A stretch of DNA of 64,000 bases from Verrucomicrobiaceae bacterium (GTDB lineage Bacteria > Verrucomicrobiota > Verrucomicrobiia > Verrucomicrobiales > Verrucomicrobiaceae): contig JAEUHM010000019.1 in assembly GCA_016795485.1 (NCBI GenBank), positions 1 to 64,000 on the forward strand. Direction: 5' to 3'. Each line of letters starts with the position of its first letter. The first letter of the stretch is position 1. Made by a program: the position numbers and the translations under genes. The notes under the pieces were generated by a model. It was not told the origin of the DNA. It did not search any database and saw only the letters and a list, made by a program, of their open reading frames with translations. Shown here in pieces: positions 7,298 to 16,305 of this stretch.

Positions 7298-10200
7298 CTA
7301 CTTCAGCACGCCGTATTCCACCTTCCTGATCTGCGGGTGGAGGGCGGTGTTGTTGCCAGAGACGGCGAGGTTCACTGCTATGGCTCCTTCTGGTGTGCTG
7401 CTGTCGCGCTGGGTCATCATGAGACGACCATCCAGCCATGCGGACATGAGGTCGCCTTGCACGGCTACCACCAACTCGTGCTCGGCTAACAGATCGAAGC
7501 CGGGATCAAACTTGGCGTAGTTGTCGAAGAGCACTTGTTTTCTGAGGGTGGAGTCCCAACTGCGTTGGTTCATGCCGCGCTCCACCAGCATGGACTGGTA
7601 GTTGCGCCCGGTGGGCGTCCAGCGCATGACGAGGCCGCCGGCGCCCTTGAACTTCATGCGCGCTACGCCATCCCGGATCACTTGGTTCCCGTTGATGACC
7701 ATGGAGTAAGGTTTGGCAAGGATGAGCCAGTCTCCCTGCACCGTACCAGCACCTGCCTTCGTGACGCCATCCCGCAGCAGGGGCGTGGCATCCACCCAGG
7801 TGGCGGGTTCTGGCACGGGTAGAGGCGCGGGGAGCGGTTCTGGAGTTGAGGGAGGAGGAGTTGGTGGTGGTTCTGGCTCTTTGACGGGGGCGGACTTGGA
7901 GGCAGTAGCTTGGAGTTCGGCGTACTCGACCTTCTTGATCCAGAGTGGCTCGCGGGTTTCGTTGGGGCTGAAGAGTTGGATGGCCATGGAGCCGATGGGG
8001 AAGGTGTTGTCCAACTGGGTGGCTATGAGTTTACCGTCTATCCACAGGGCGAGTTGGTTGCCGTTCACTACGAAGGTGGCGGTGTGCTCTTGTTTGGGGT
8101 CGTAGTCTTTGCCCAGGGGTATGGTTTGGCGTGGGAAGCTGGGTTTTCTCTTTTCGTCCGGGTGCCACACCCAGAGCATGACTTCCTGAAGGTTGAGGTT
8201 GGCTACATAGTGCCCTTCTGGTGTGTCGCGCTGTATGAGGAAGAGCCTGCCTTTATAAGTGGCTCGTAGCGCTACGTTTTTGAAGGGCCGCTTGCTGAAG
8301 AGCGCGGTCTCGCCTGGTTTTGTGATGTGGAGCCACTCGCCCTGGAGTTCGCCTCGGTGAGTTGTTAACACATCGGAGCGTACGGAGTCGGTGAGGTCTA
8401 TCCAGTTGGCTTGCTCTGGATAGATGGGGGTAGCTGGTGGGGGCGGCGGGTCTAGCAGCCCTTTCACATCTGGCCCGGCTCCGGGGCCGAGGACGACCCG
8501 CAAGCCAGTGTTAAAGGTCTGAAGTGCTGGTGGGCTTCCTTGACGGGATGCGGCTGTGGCTTTGTCTCCATCGTTGAGGCTGAAGTCGCCGCCACGGAGC
8601 ACACGTATCTCTTGGCGATCTGCGTGATACCACTCCTCACACCACTCGCGCACGTTCCCGGCGAGATCGAGCAACCCGTGGGGACCTAGTTTGAAGGAAC
8701 CAACGGGAGCGGTGTGGATAAAGGGATCGCTTCTGCCTGCTAAGACGACAGCAGTGTTCGTAGTGCTCTCGCCGGGGCGCGGAAGGCACTCCTCACCACG
8801 GAAGTTGGCGGCATCAGGCGGTGGCGGCCATTTGCTGCCCCAGAGAAAAACATCAGGCAGGCCGCCGTGTTTTCCAAACGGTGATGCTGTGGGCGCTTCA
8901 AGATCGCCAATCCCAACGGCGCAACTCCACTCGCGATCAAGCGGCACGCGGTAGTGCTCGTTCTGGGAGATGATGCCTGCTTTGCGCTCAATGGCAGTGA
9001 GCCAGCGGCAGAAGGCCTGGGCATCATGCCAACTGATGTTGACGGCGGGGTGCATGGGACCTTGTTCAAAAGGAGGCGCTTGCCAGGGGTGCCCGGTGGC
9101 TTTGACGAAGGCGGCGTAATCTTGAACACGAGTCTCCCACACGCTGAAGAGCACGCGCTGTTTATGTGTGTGACCTCCGGTGATGGGCACGGGCACGAAT
9201 CTCATGCCGAGGGTGTTGGCAAAGGGTGTGTCCACGGTGGCGAGTGCGGGCTGTGGTGTCGTGACCACTGCGTCCTTTGGCACGCGCTGCATTTGCCATA
9301 TATCCTGCTCGCCGGAGCCAGTGGGGCCTTGCCAGGCGAACAGTAGGGTGCGCCCATCATGCGAGAGGCAGGGATCAAACATCATGCCCTGGAAGGGCAC
9401 ATCCAGCGGCTGCACGTGGTAGCCTCCGCCCTCATCTGGCACGGCCATGTGGAGCACACTGGTGGAGACGGTGTCTTCGTTTTGCTGACGTACGAAGAGT
9501 AGCGTGCGGTCGTCCGAGCAGAGGTGCATGTCTCGCTCCTGTATCCATGTGTTAATCGTGGGGCCGAGGTTGGTGATGTTGCCAAAGTCGTCCTTCAGGG
9601 TCTTGCGGGTGGCTTTCCACATATCGTGACCGCCATAGCCACCGGTGCGCAAGGAACCGAAGTAAAGCGTAAGGCCATCGCTGCTCATGTTTGGGGATTG
9701 ATCGTGCCCTTGGTAGTTCACCGACTGGAGGTTCACTGGTGGTCCCCAAGGAGCCTTGTCGTCGGCACGCTGGAGCATGTAGAGATCCTGACTGGAGCCC
9801 AAGTTTCCGGGGCCGTCAGACCTGACACACAGCATGGTCCGGCGATCCGCCGCAATCCACTGCTTCCCAGACCATGAACCTGCGTCTGGTATTGCCTGTG
9901 GTTGCCCAAAGGCGGCATCAATGCTCGGTCGGCGAGATTCATGTAGCAAACTCGTGTTGTTGCGTACTGACAGGTAAGTGAGGATCAACGAGTCGGCTGA
10001 GAGGTAGGGCGAAAGGTCTCTTCCTGCCGCATTCACGGCGGGTCCGAGGTTCACGGGCGGGGTCCACTTGAAATCTGGTGACGTGAGCGTGTGCGCGATG
10101 CTGCCCGGCTTTGCGACAAAAGATGGGCGGGGTGGCGGCTCAGGAGGCTGTGAGCCGCCCAGAGGAGCATACTCCAACCGCAGGATGCCAGCCGGGACCT

Positions 10201-11749
10201 TGGGCTCAGGACTCACGATGGCACCCATGCACAGCCGTCCTTGCTTTAGGTGCGTATCCTTCAACGACAGCACCTCGCGTCCGTCGAGCCACAGTCGCAT
10301 CTCGTCTCCCTGGGCTGCAAACACGAGCTCATACTCTTTGAGTGGATCAAATGACTTGCCGAGAGCAAACTTTGCCGCCTCGTCCTTCGAGTAAGTAGTG
10401 CTGATGCTCGCATCGCCATCGGGGCGCACGTAGCCCACATAGAACTGGTTCATCGTCCCACGTAGGCCCAGCCAAACGCAACCCGTGCAGGTCACACGCA
10501 GCGCCACATCGCTAAACTGACGGCCCACGGCTATATCGAAGTGAGCATCCTCCGTGATTCTGAGCCAACGGTCCTCCAGGTGGCCGTAGTTGAAACGCCG
10601 TGCGATATCTTTTAGCTCGGGTGTGGTGTCTACCCATCGCTCTGGCACTGGGTAGTTTTTGTCGCGCTGGTTACCTCCCAATATCACCCATGTGATCAGC
10701 GCAAGCAGGGCAATACCAACAGTGAGGAGGAGAGAACGCGGCCTTCTACGCTGAATCTGCTCACCACTCAGTGGTGAGATGCGGGAGAGCAGTGCCTGCA
10801 TGGCGTCTGCCGCACTGAGGCGGTCCTGAGGCTGAGCTTGGAGCGCCTGGGTGATGATTTTATCCCAAGCAGGATCTACCGCCACGGTCTGGGAGGGCGG
10901 CTTCCAATCGCCTTTTGGCAGCTCGCCTGTGAGCATCTGGTAAATCATGACGCCGAGGGCGTAGATGTCCGCCCTTTGGTCCACAGCCTGTCCGGCGGTG
11001 AGTTGCTCTGGTGCAGCATATGCCGGAGTCCCCAGAGCGTGATCTGAGTCGTCTTGCGCGCCATCTTCTGGCTCCATCGCAGTGGCTAGGCCGAAGTCCG
11101 CTAGCTTGATGCGACCATCACGCATCAGGATGATGTTAGAGGGCTTGATGTCGCGGTGAACGATGCCGTGCGAGTGAGCAAACTGAAGCGCTTCACACAC
11201 GAGTTTCATGATGGTGAGCGCCCGTGTCTCGGATACGCCGCCGCTGCGGATGACGTCCATCAAGTTGGCACCATCCACGAACTCCATGACGATGAACAGG
11301 AAGTCGGGGCCAGCCTCACCGCAGTCGATGACATTCACGATGCCTGGATGGCTGAGTCGAGCGAGCATCTGCGCCTCACGCAAGAAGCGTAGACGAAACT
11401 CTGCATCCAGAGCATGGTCTTGACGCATGATCTTGATGGCCACGGGCCGCTTTAGGGTGGTTTGGACGCCTTTGTAGACCGCGCCCATTCCCCCGCGCCC
11501 TATGAAACTCTCCACGGTGTAAAATCCCCGCGGCAGCATTGCAGCCACCTCCTCCGCAGACGGTGGCTGCCAACTGCTGGCTCGTTGCGATCTGCGAGAC
11601 TGGCTAAGCGTATCACCCGGCAAAGTGGGCTCCATGAGCGCTACACGCTTCAAGCAAGACGGGCACTTCCCGCCCAGCATCTGCCCCGGCAACGGCGTGC
11701 CACAGGTGATGCAGGTGGAGGTGTCGGCTATCATAACCTTAGATTCCAA
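7298..11749 (-). CDS. Membrane Ser/Thr protein kinase with PD40-like, FGE-like and LamG-like domains
   Basis: 1483 residues. Residues 13-33 form a zinc ribbon (CITC...CPSC). The kinase domain spans about 78-320: glycine loop GRGGMG at 84-89, catalytic Lys106 (VAIK), HRD at 198-200 and DFG at 218-220 are all present, so it should be active. A membrane helix lies at about 339-359. Outside the membrane follow a LamG-like sandwich (about 400-530), PD40/WD40-like propeller repeats (about 560-820), a formylglycine-generating-enzyme-like domain (843-1090, with AGNVREWCEEW and VLRGGDF) and two more LamG-like segments. The FGE-like domain lacks the paired catalytic cysteines near its end (the region reads DKATAASRQGSP), so it is probably a binding domain rather than an FGE. 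The ATG overlaps the 3' end of the upstream sigma factor gene by 11 bases, indicating coupled translation. Likely role: the kinase senses an outside ligand and controls the sigma factor. Confidence 0.9.
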   Translation of the reverse strand: MESKVMIADTSTCITCGTPLPGQMLGGKCPSCLKRVALMEPTLPGDTLSQSRRSQRASSWQPPSAEEVAAMLPRGFYTVESFIGRGGMGAVYKGVQTTLKRPVAIKIMRQDHALDAEFRLRFLREAQMLARLSHPGIVNVIDCGEAGPDFLFIVMEFVDGANLMDVIRSGGVSETRALTIMKLVCEALQFAHSHGIVHRDIKPSNIILMRDGRIKLADFGLATAMEPEDGAQDDSDHALGTPAYAAPEQLTAGQAVDQRADIYALGVMIYQMLTGELPKGDWKPPSQTVAVDPAWDKIITQALQAQPQDRLSAADAMQALLSRISPLSGEQIQRRRPRSLLLTVGIALLALITWVILGGNQRDKNYPVPERWVDTTPELKDIARRFNYGHLEDRWLRITEDAHFDIAVGRQFSDVALRVTCTGCVWLGLRGTMNQFYVGYVRPDGDASISTTYSKDEAAKFALGKSFDPLKEYELVFAAQGDEMRLWLDGREVLSLKDTHLKQGRLCMGAIVSPEPKVPAGILRLEYAPLGGSQPPEPPPRPSFVAKPGSIAHTLTSPDFKWTPPVNLGPAVNAAGRDLSPYLSADSLILTYLSVRNNTSLLHESRRPSIDAAFGQPQAIPDAGSWSGKQWIAADRRTMLCVRSDGPGNLGSSQDLYMLQRADDKAPWGPPVNLQSVNYQGHDQSPNMSSDGLTLYFGSLRTGGYGGHDMWKATRKTLKDDFGNITNLGPTINTWIQERDMHLCSDDRTLLFVRQQNEDTVSTSVLHMAVPDEGGGYHVQPLDVPFQGMMFDPCLSHDGRTLLFAWQGPTGSGEQDIWQMQRVPKDAVVTTPQPALATVDTPFANTLGMRFVPVPITGGHTHKQRVLFSVWETRVQDYAAFVKATGHPWQAPPFEQGPMHPAVNISWHDAQAFCRWLTAIERKAGIISQNEHYRVPLDREWSCAVGIGDLEAPTASPFGKHGGLPDVFLWGSKWPPPPDAANFRGEECLPRPGESTTNTAVVLAGRSDPFIHTAPVGSFKLGPHGLLDLAGNVREWCEEWYHADRQEIRVLRGGDFSLNDGDKATAASRQGSPPALQTFNTGLRVVLGPGAGPDVKGLLDPPPPPATPIYPEQANWIDLTDSVRSDVLTTHRGELQGEWLHITKPGETALFSKRPFKNVALRATYKGRLFLIQRDTPEGHYVANLNLQEVMLWVWHPDEKRKPSFPRQTIPLGKDYDPKQEHTATFVVNGNQLALWIDGKLIATQLDNTFPIGSMAIQLFSPNETREPLWIKKVEYAELQATASKSAPVKEPEPPPTPPPSTPEPLPAPLPVPEPATWVDATPLLRDGVTKAGAGTVQGDWLILAKPYSMVINGNQVIRDGVARMKFKGAGGLVMRWTPTGRNYQSMLVERGMNQRSWDSTLRKQVLFDNYAKFDPGFDLLAEHELVVAVQGDLMSAWLDGRLMMTQRDSSTPEGAIAVNLAVSGNNTALHPQIRKVEYGVLK

Positions 11750-12476
11750 AGAGGTGCTTCATCTCGGCGTCCACATCAGAAGGCTCGGCTACGGTCAACT
11801 CTACTTGCTCACGAACGCAATGACGGAAGCGCTTGCGCAAGCGATGAACAGCCACAGCGAATGCCTGGGGTGTCAGTCCAATGGCTTCACAGGCATCTGC
11901 ATACCCATCGGCACCAGAGTTCACCGAGAGATAAGGCTCGACCGCTGCGAATACATCTCGCCGCCCACTGGCATCGTACTCGTCCCGCAGGCACGCCAGC
12001 GCCCGGTCCATGAGCACCAACGCCCAGTTTTGATCAAACATGTCTGCTGGCGAGGACGTGGAAGCGGGCAGTTGCTGAAACCACGCTTCCCCTGTTGCTT
12101 CGTCAAAAGGGAGCATCAGCGCGCCACCGCCTCTCTTCTGAGCGTGGAGCTCCCGCCATTCGTCCACCAAGAAAAAGTCCAACGCGCCGAGCAAATAAGT
12201 GCGAAATCGGCCTTTATCACGTTCCGCTTTGCCAAAAGCCTCGCGCCGCAGCATTCGCGCAAAAAACTCCTGGGTCAGGTCTTGTGCATCTGCCGTAGCG
12301 TGGCCCCTGCGGCGTATTTCAGCGTAGATAGGGCGCCAGTAGAGAGTGCAAAGCTCATTGAGCGCATCCGCAGCCTCGGCCGAGGCCGCTCCTTCCTTGA
12401 CGTGGGCCACAAGACTCCATCGGGTGGTGTCAAATCTGCCACGAGAAGCATGAGAGTTGGAGGAGTCGGGAGACAC
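11739..12476 (-). CDS. ECF-type RNA polymerase sigma factor paired with kinase
   Basis: 245 residues. The start region contains FDTTRWSLVAHVKEG, the F-x-TT-x-WS-x-V signature common in ECF-like sigma factors of Planctomycetes and Verrucomicrobia. Region 2 is visible as LCTLYWRPIYAEIRRRGH and ADAQDLTQEFFARMLRREAF. Region 4 is represented by ACEAIGLTPQAFAVAVHRLR and KRFRHCVREQVEL. No anti-sigma factor gene is adjacent. Instead the 3' end overlaps the start of a transmembrane Ser/Thr kinase gene. In ECF families linked to kinases, phosphorylation of the sigma factor is the known mode of activation, and I infer the same here. Targets are unknown. Confidence 0.85.
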   Translation of the reverse strand: MSPDSSNSHASRGRFDTTRWSLVAHVKEGAASAEAADALNELCTLYWRPIYAEIRRRGHATADAQDLTQEFFARMLRREAFGKAERDKGRFRTYLLGALDFFLVDEWRELHAQKRGGGALMLPFDEATGEAWFQQLPASTSSPADMFDQNWALVLMDRALACLRDEYDASGRRDVFAAVEPYLSVNSGADGYADACEAIGLTPQAFAVAVHRLRKRFRHCVREQVELTVAEPSDVDAEMKHLFGI

Positions 12477-12608
12477 AGTGAGAGAAGAGGTATACTCGGA
12501 GGCATCTCACGATTTCTCAAGCGCGGGATGCTACCGAGTGCGGCATCATGTGACGAATAGCCTTTCAAAACATGCGGCTCGGCCCAGATGTTGCTATAGG
12601 AACGCAAA

Positions 12609-12935
12609 ATGTTTTCATCCCCCATACCTTGGAGCGTAGCTTCTTCATCAGTCGGCATTGGCATTCTCACCGAGGGCTGGAACCTTGCGGACGATGCGCA
12701 CGGAGCAGAAGAGTGGCGCAGTTTCGCCACAGAGGTGCGATTCGCCACGCCTTTCAACTCCATCCCCGTGGTGCATGTGGGCATCACTGGTTTTGACATG
12801 GATCAGCGAGACAGTTCCCGCATCACACTCCACCTCTGGGACATTACCGAAAGTGGCTTCATCGTCACCGTGTCCACCTGGGCTGCGAGTCGTGTTTATG
12901 CTGTGGAGTTTCAGTGGTTGGCCATCGGCGCGTGA
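12609..12935 (+). CDS. H-type lectin domain protein
   Basis: 108 residues, almost all one H-type lectin domain (PF09458-like). It has the family order: EGWNLADD-type start, RFATPFNSIPVVHVGITGFD (the conserved F..PF...P.V.V strand), ITESGFIVTVSTWAASRVYA, and the final VEFQWLAIG strand carrying the conserved W near the sugar site. H-type lectins bind GalNAc and related sugars and usually trimerise or hexamerise. No signal peptide is visible, and an in-frame TAG at 12597-12599 excludes a longer upstream start, so export would need another route or the protein acts inside the cell. It is divergent from the sigma factor gene and convergent with the serpin gene. Confidence 0.75.
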   Translation: MFSSPIPWSVASSSVGIGILTEGWNLADDAHGAEEWRSFATEVRFATPFNSIPVVHVGITGFDMDQRDSSRITLHLWDITESGFIVTVSTWAASRVYAVEFQWLAIGA

Positions 12936-12965
12936 TGCGCAATCAAGCGGCCACATCGCAGCGGA

Positions 12966-14159
12966 TTAACGCCCAGCGAATCGCCCCATGAACAAGATGA
13001 GCCCAGTGCTGCGGTGCGTGATGAGCCAGAGAAAGGGCTTATCCGCGCGGAAGGTGACGCGTTTGAGCGGAGGCGGCATGGCGGAGGCGAATGGGGCTGC
13101 CACGGCGGCCGTGGCTGCTGCTGCTTCGGCTCCCAGTTCGTTGACCTCGATGGTGGCTTGGTGAATGACGTCGGTGATGTAGCAGGCTTCTTTCTCGATC
13201 ATCTTGGAGAGATTCGCTTTGCCGTCGATAAACACATCTTTGGCACCGAGAGCCTGCCACATGTTTTTGAGGGAAAGTTGTGTGCTGTAGTTGAAACGCG
13301 GAATGAAGCTGGTGACTTCGTGTAGCGTCATGGCCTTCTGCACCGCTTCCCAAGTGTCGTCGGAGAACTCCGCTTCGATCTTTTTCCTCTGAGAGTTGTC
13401 GTTCGGCAGGAGGATATGGAAACCAATCTCGGCGGACTTGAATGGCAGTCGCAGGCACTGCCAGCCACTGCCCTCAGCATACGATGATGCCTCCAGTTTG
13501 GTCATGGTGCTCAGCATCGTGCTACTGCCATCGCTCATGGCGAAAGGGCGCGGCTTGGTTTGCTCGGGATCAAAAAACTCCGCCCAACTGGACTTCAGAT
13601 ACACGGCATTCACCAGCACGGCAGCTGGTCGTGCAGCGGGGAAGTTGGAAGGGCCAACGAGGTTCGTGATTTTGCCATTGGTGCGCTGCCTGACCCAGTC
13701 GTTGATGGCTACGGCTGCTTGCGCGGGGTTGTCTGCCGGGATCACTCCGCAAGTGGCGCCGTAGTTTTTCTCAGCGAGTTGCTTGAAGGCCGGAGTAAAC
13801 GGCAAAGTCTCCGGTGCCCAGAGCGAGTTGGCGACACCGAGCTGTAGTCCCCCTTGATTCGATGCAGATTGAAGCTCGGCCCGCATCGCCTGCAAATACG
13901 CTTCTCGTTGCGTGTTGTCGGCCGGAAGAAAAGCGAGCTTTAGCATTTCGGCCTGTGTGGTCCCCGCCGCTCCATCTGCCAGCATCGCTGCCACCTGATG
14001 AGAACTGAAAGGCGAGAAGCAGAAGTTGTCCGCAGTGGCTTGTCGAAATAGATGAAACAGACCAAACGCATGAGCATTGGCCGCAGCCGCACCTACACTC
14101 GCGGCTTCTTGGCAAAGTGCGGAAGTGGCGGCCACTAGTATCAAAACAGATGCTCTCAT
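12966..14159 (-). CDS. Secreted serpin-family protease inhibitor
   Basis: 397 residues. A short signal peptide (MRASVLILVAATSALC) is followed by a full-length serpin: FCFSPFSSHQVAAMLADGAAGTT (family consensus N-x-x-x-SP-x-S), the breach/shutter segment LVNAVYLKSSWAEFF, FHILLPND, IPRFNYSTQLSLKNMW and the closing strand ADKPFLWLITHRSTGLILFMG. The reactive loop lies at about 341-365. It starts ELGAEAAAATAAVAAPF, a hinge rich in small residues as in inhibitory serpins, and the scissile bond probably lies in the ASAMPPP segment. The ATG overlaps the stop codon of the upstream TIM-barrel gene (ATGA), implying translational coupling. Likely role: protection from extracellular or host/predator proteases. 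The target protease cannot be assigned. Confidence 0.9.
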   Translation of the reverse strand: MRASVLILVAATSALCQEAASVGAAAANAHAFGLFHLFRQATADNFCFSPFSSHQVAAMLADGAAGTTQAEMLKLAFLPADNTQREAYLQAMRAELQSASNQGGLQLGVANSLWAPETLPFTPAFKQLAEKNYGATCGVIPADNPAQAAVAINDWVRQRTNGKITNLVGPSNFPAARPAAVLVNAVYLKSSWAEFFDPEQTKPRPFAMSDGSSTMLSTMTKLEASSYAEGSGWQCLRLPFKSAEIGFHILLPNDNSQRKKIEAEFSDDTWEAVQKAMTLHEVTSFIPRFNYSTQLSLKNMWQALGAKDVFIDGKANLSKMIEKEACYITDVIHQATIEVNELGAEAAAATAAVAAPFASAMPPPLKRVTFRADKPFLWLITHRSTGLILFMGRFAGR

Positions 14160-15169
14160 GATTTTCTCCCCAGAATACGATCCATCGAGTCCGAGGTCTG
14201 ATAGATCAGCGCCTCTGGGTAGTGAGTGTATGGATGAAAATACTCGAAGGTGAGGAAGCCTTTGTACCCCGTCTCGGCAAGGGCATCTGTCACGGCGGGC
14301 CAGTTGGTGGTGCCATCTAGCAGCGGACGAAACGTCTCCAGAGAAAAGTCGGTGCCTTTCTTGGTGAACTCCTTCAGATGGACGTTCTTGGTGCGATTGC
14401 CAAGCACCTTGGCCCAGTGCTCGGGGAATTGGAACATGGAGATATTGCCCGTGTCGAAGTGGACCTTCACGTGCTCGCTGCCAAAGCTGTCCACGAAGGC
14501 ATTCATCTCCATCGGGGTCATGAGGTAACCATTGAAGAAGATGTTCTCGATGTTTAGGCAGACTTTGAGTTTCTCTGCTTTTTTGGACAGTTGGCCTACG
14601 GCTTCACGCGCTCGCTGATCGCATACGTCGTTGGCGACAGGTTCATGATCGGTGCGCCAGGGAATGTGGACAGCCCCTGGAACGACAAGCACGTTCTCCA
14701 CACCGAGATCGTGAGCGCACTGGGCGATCTTTCCCGCCAACTCAATGCCCTGAGCACGTTTGGTAGGGTCATTGCTCGTCAGTGGATAGGGCCAGAACAG
14801 GAACGAACATAGCCCGCTGATTTGAATGCCAATCTCGTCAGCCATCTTGCGGATCGCTTGGTAGTCCTTCGTCCCGTGTTTAGGAGAAAGGTCGTTGTCG
14901 AGGTCATAGTTGAGCTCGACGGCATCAAATCCGGCGTCTTTTGCAAGTTGCAGGCACTCCCGCAGACTCATGCGCTCTGGATAGGGAAATGCCCAGAGAT
15001 TGATCGACTTCAGCATGTCGTAGCGCTTCACGGAGCCTCTGCGCGCATCCGGGGCAGCAGCGGCTTGTGATTGGGGCTCGAAAGCAAGCGCACCTAGTCC
15101 AATGGTGGCCATGGTGGCCCTCAAGGCATCTCGACGGGACAAAGAATCGGAGGCGGATTGTGTTTCCAT
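14156..15169 (-). CDS. Tat-exported sugar isomerase/epimerase-like TIM barrel protein
   Basis: 337 residues from the ATG at 15169. I prefer this start because the twin-arginine signal (SLSRRDALRATMATIGLGAL) then sits at the N-terminus; the frame extends further upstream but with unconvincing sequence. The mature part is an AP endonuclease 2/xylose isomerase-like barrel: DAGFDAVELNYD, CLNIENIFFNG, VKVHFDTGNISM, NVHLKEFTKKGT and GYKGFLTFEY are the usual strand ends carrying the metal-binding Glu, Asp, His and Glu residues. Family members isomerise or epimerise sugars and inositols; export of such an enzyme is common in Planctomycetes and Verrucomicrobia. The stop overlaps the serpin start, so the two are translated together. 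The exact substrate is unknown. Confidence 0.85.
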   Translation of the reverse strand: METQSASDSLSRRDALRATMATIGLGALAFEPQSQAAAAPDARRGSVKRYDMLKSINLWAFPYPERMSLRECLQLAKDAGFDAVELNYDLDNDLSPKHGTKDYQAIRKMADEIGIQISGLCSFLFWPYPLTSNDPTKRAQGIELAGKIAQCAHDLGVENVLVVPGAVHIPWRTDHEPVANDVCDQRAREAVGQLSKKAEKLKVCLNIENIFFNGYLMTPMEMNAFVDSFGSEHVKVHFDTGNISMFQFPEHWAKVLGNRTKNVHLKEFTKKGTDFSLETFRPLLDGTTNWPAVTDALAETGYKGFLTFEYFHPYTHYPEALIYQTSDSMDRILGRKS

Positions 15170-15277
15170 TTCGCCATCAAAACAGATTGGCCGAGAGTCG
15201 TCACGCGCGATTTCCATGACGCTGCCGTGCAACATCAGGTCTTGTATCTTGGCGTCTTGCGTCTTGTGTCTGACCCT

Positions 15278-16285
15278 ATGCGCATCGCACTCGTTCACTA
15301 CACGGCACCACCAGTCATCGGTGGTGTAGAGCGCATTCTGGAAGAGCATAGGCGGCTATTTGAGCAGAAGGGGCATGATGTTGAGTTCATCACGTCATTC
15401 ACGCCGCAGTTGCCAGAGTTTGATGTGGTGGCCATTCACAATGTGCTCACCATGCCGTTCAACCCAGAGTTTGCAGGGCAACTGCGTGCACTGATGGCAT
15501 CGACACCTCAGGTGAAGTGGATCAACTGGGTGCACGATGTAGGCAAGGTGAATCAACAGTACGCTCACTTGCCCTGGAATGCGGAAGCGCCTCCCAATTG
15601 CATCCATGTGGCGGTTTCACAGTTGCGTCGAGGTGAATACGCGAGAGCCGTGGGCCTCTCAGAGGCGGATGTTCATGTCATCCCCAACGGAATCGATTGC
15701 GCAAAGACACTAGGCCTTTCGGACTTCGTCTCAGGTCTCAATCTTTGGCAAGAGAAGCTGATTCTCTTCCATCCAACGCGGATCGTGAGGCGAAAAAATA
15801 TCGAGTTGGGACTTCGTGTGACAGCCGCACTGCCGGATGCTCTCTATGTCGTCACTGGCGCACCTGATCCACACAATGCGGACCACACCGCTTACATGCA
15901 GGAAGTGATAACTCTTTCCCGCGAACTCAGGCTGCAAGAACGAGTGAAGTTCGTTGGCGCGGTGAGCGATGACGATATTAGGAGTCTCTACACCATGGCT
16001 GACGCGCTCTTTTTCCCCTCCAAAAGCGAGGGATTTGGTCTTCCACTGCTAGAAGCAGAGCTTCATGGTGTGCCCGTTTTTTGCTCAGACATCCCAGCTC
16101 ACCGCGAGGTCGGCAGCGGTCAGTTCTTTGGTCTCGATGATGAGCCAAGCGCAATAGCATCAAGGATTGTGGCCAACGAGAGCGTGAGAATGCGTCAAGC
16201 GAGGCGCGATGTCTTTGCTAGGCACGGTTGGGATGCGATTTGGTCGACCTTGACCTCCAAAGTGCTGCCGGACCTGCGTTCGTAG
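15278..16285 (+). CDS. GT4-family glycosyltransferase
   Basis: 335 residues from the ATG at 15278 (MRIALVHYTAPPVIGGVERI), which begins with the typical GT-B first strand and the GGVE nucleotide/acceptor loop; the open frame upstream is non-coding in style. The C-terminal half has the GT4 donor-site motifs: LILFHPTRIVRRKNIELGLR, VKFVGAVSDDDIRSLY, and the ADALFFPSKSEGFGLPLLEAE segment with its E-x7-E pair. Retaining GT4 enzymes move sugars from nucleotide donors to glycans or lipids. The gene stands alone between the divergent TIM-barrel gene and the amidohydrolase remnant, so it could serve in envelope glycan synthesis. Acceptor and donor are unknown. Confidence 0.85.
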   Translation: MRIALVHYTAPPVIGGVERILEEHRRLFEQKGHDVEFITSFTPQLPEFDVVAIHNVLTMPFNPEFAGQLRALMASTPQVKWINWVHDVGKVNQQYAHLPWNAEAPPNCIHVAVSQLRRGEYARAVGLSEADVHVIPNGIDCAKTLGLSDFVSGLNLWQEKLILFHPTRIVRRKNIELGLRVTAALPDALYVVTGAPDPHNADHTAYMQEVITLSRELRLQERVKFVGAVSDDDIRSLYTMADALFFPSKSEGFGLPLLEAELHGVPVFCSDIPAHREVGSGQFFGLDDEPSAIASRIVANESVRMRQARRDVFARHGWDAIWSTLTSKVLPDLRS

Positions 16286-16305
16286 ACGACGACCACTCCT
16301 CGTGC

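Noticed and set aside
9180-10200. FGE-like domain of the kinase as an active sulfatase maturase
   Set aside because: The C-terminal pair of catalytic cysteines of formylglycine-generating enzymes is absent, and the domain is embedded in a sensor kinase.
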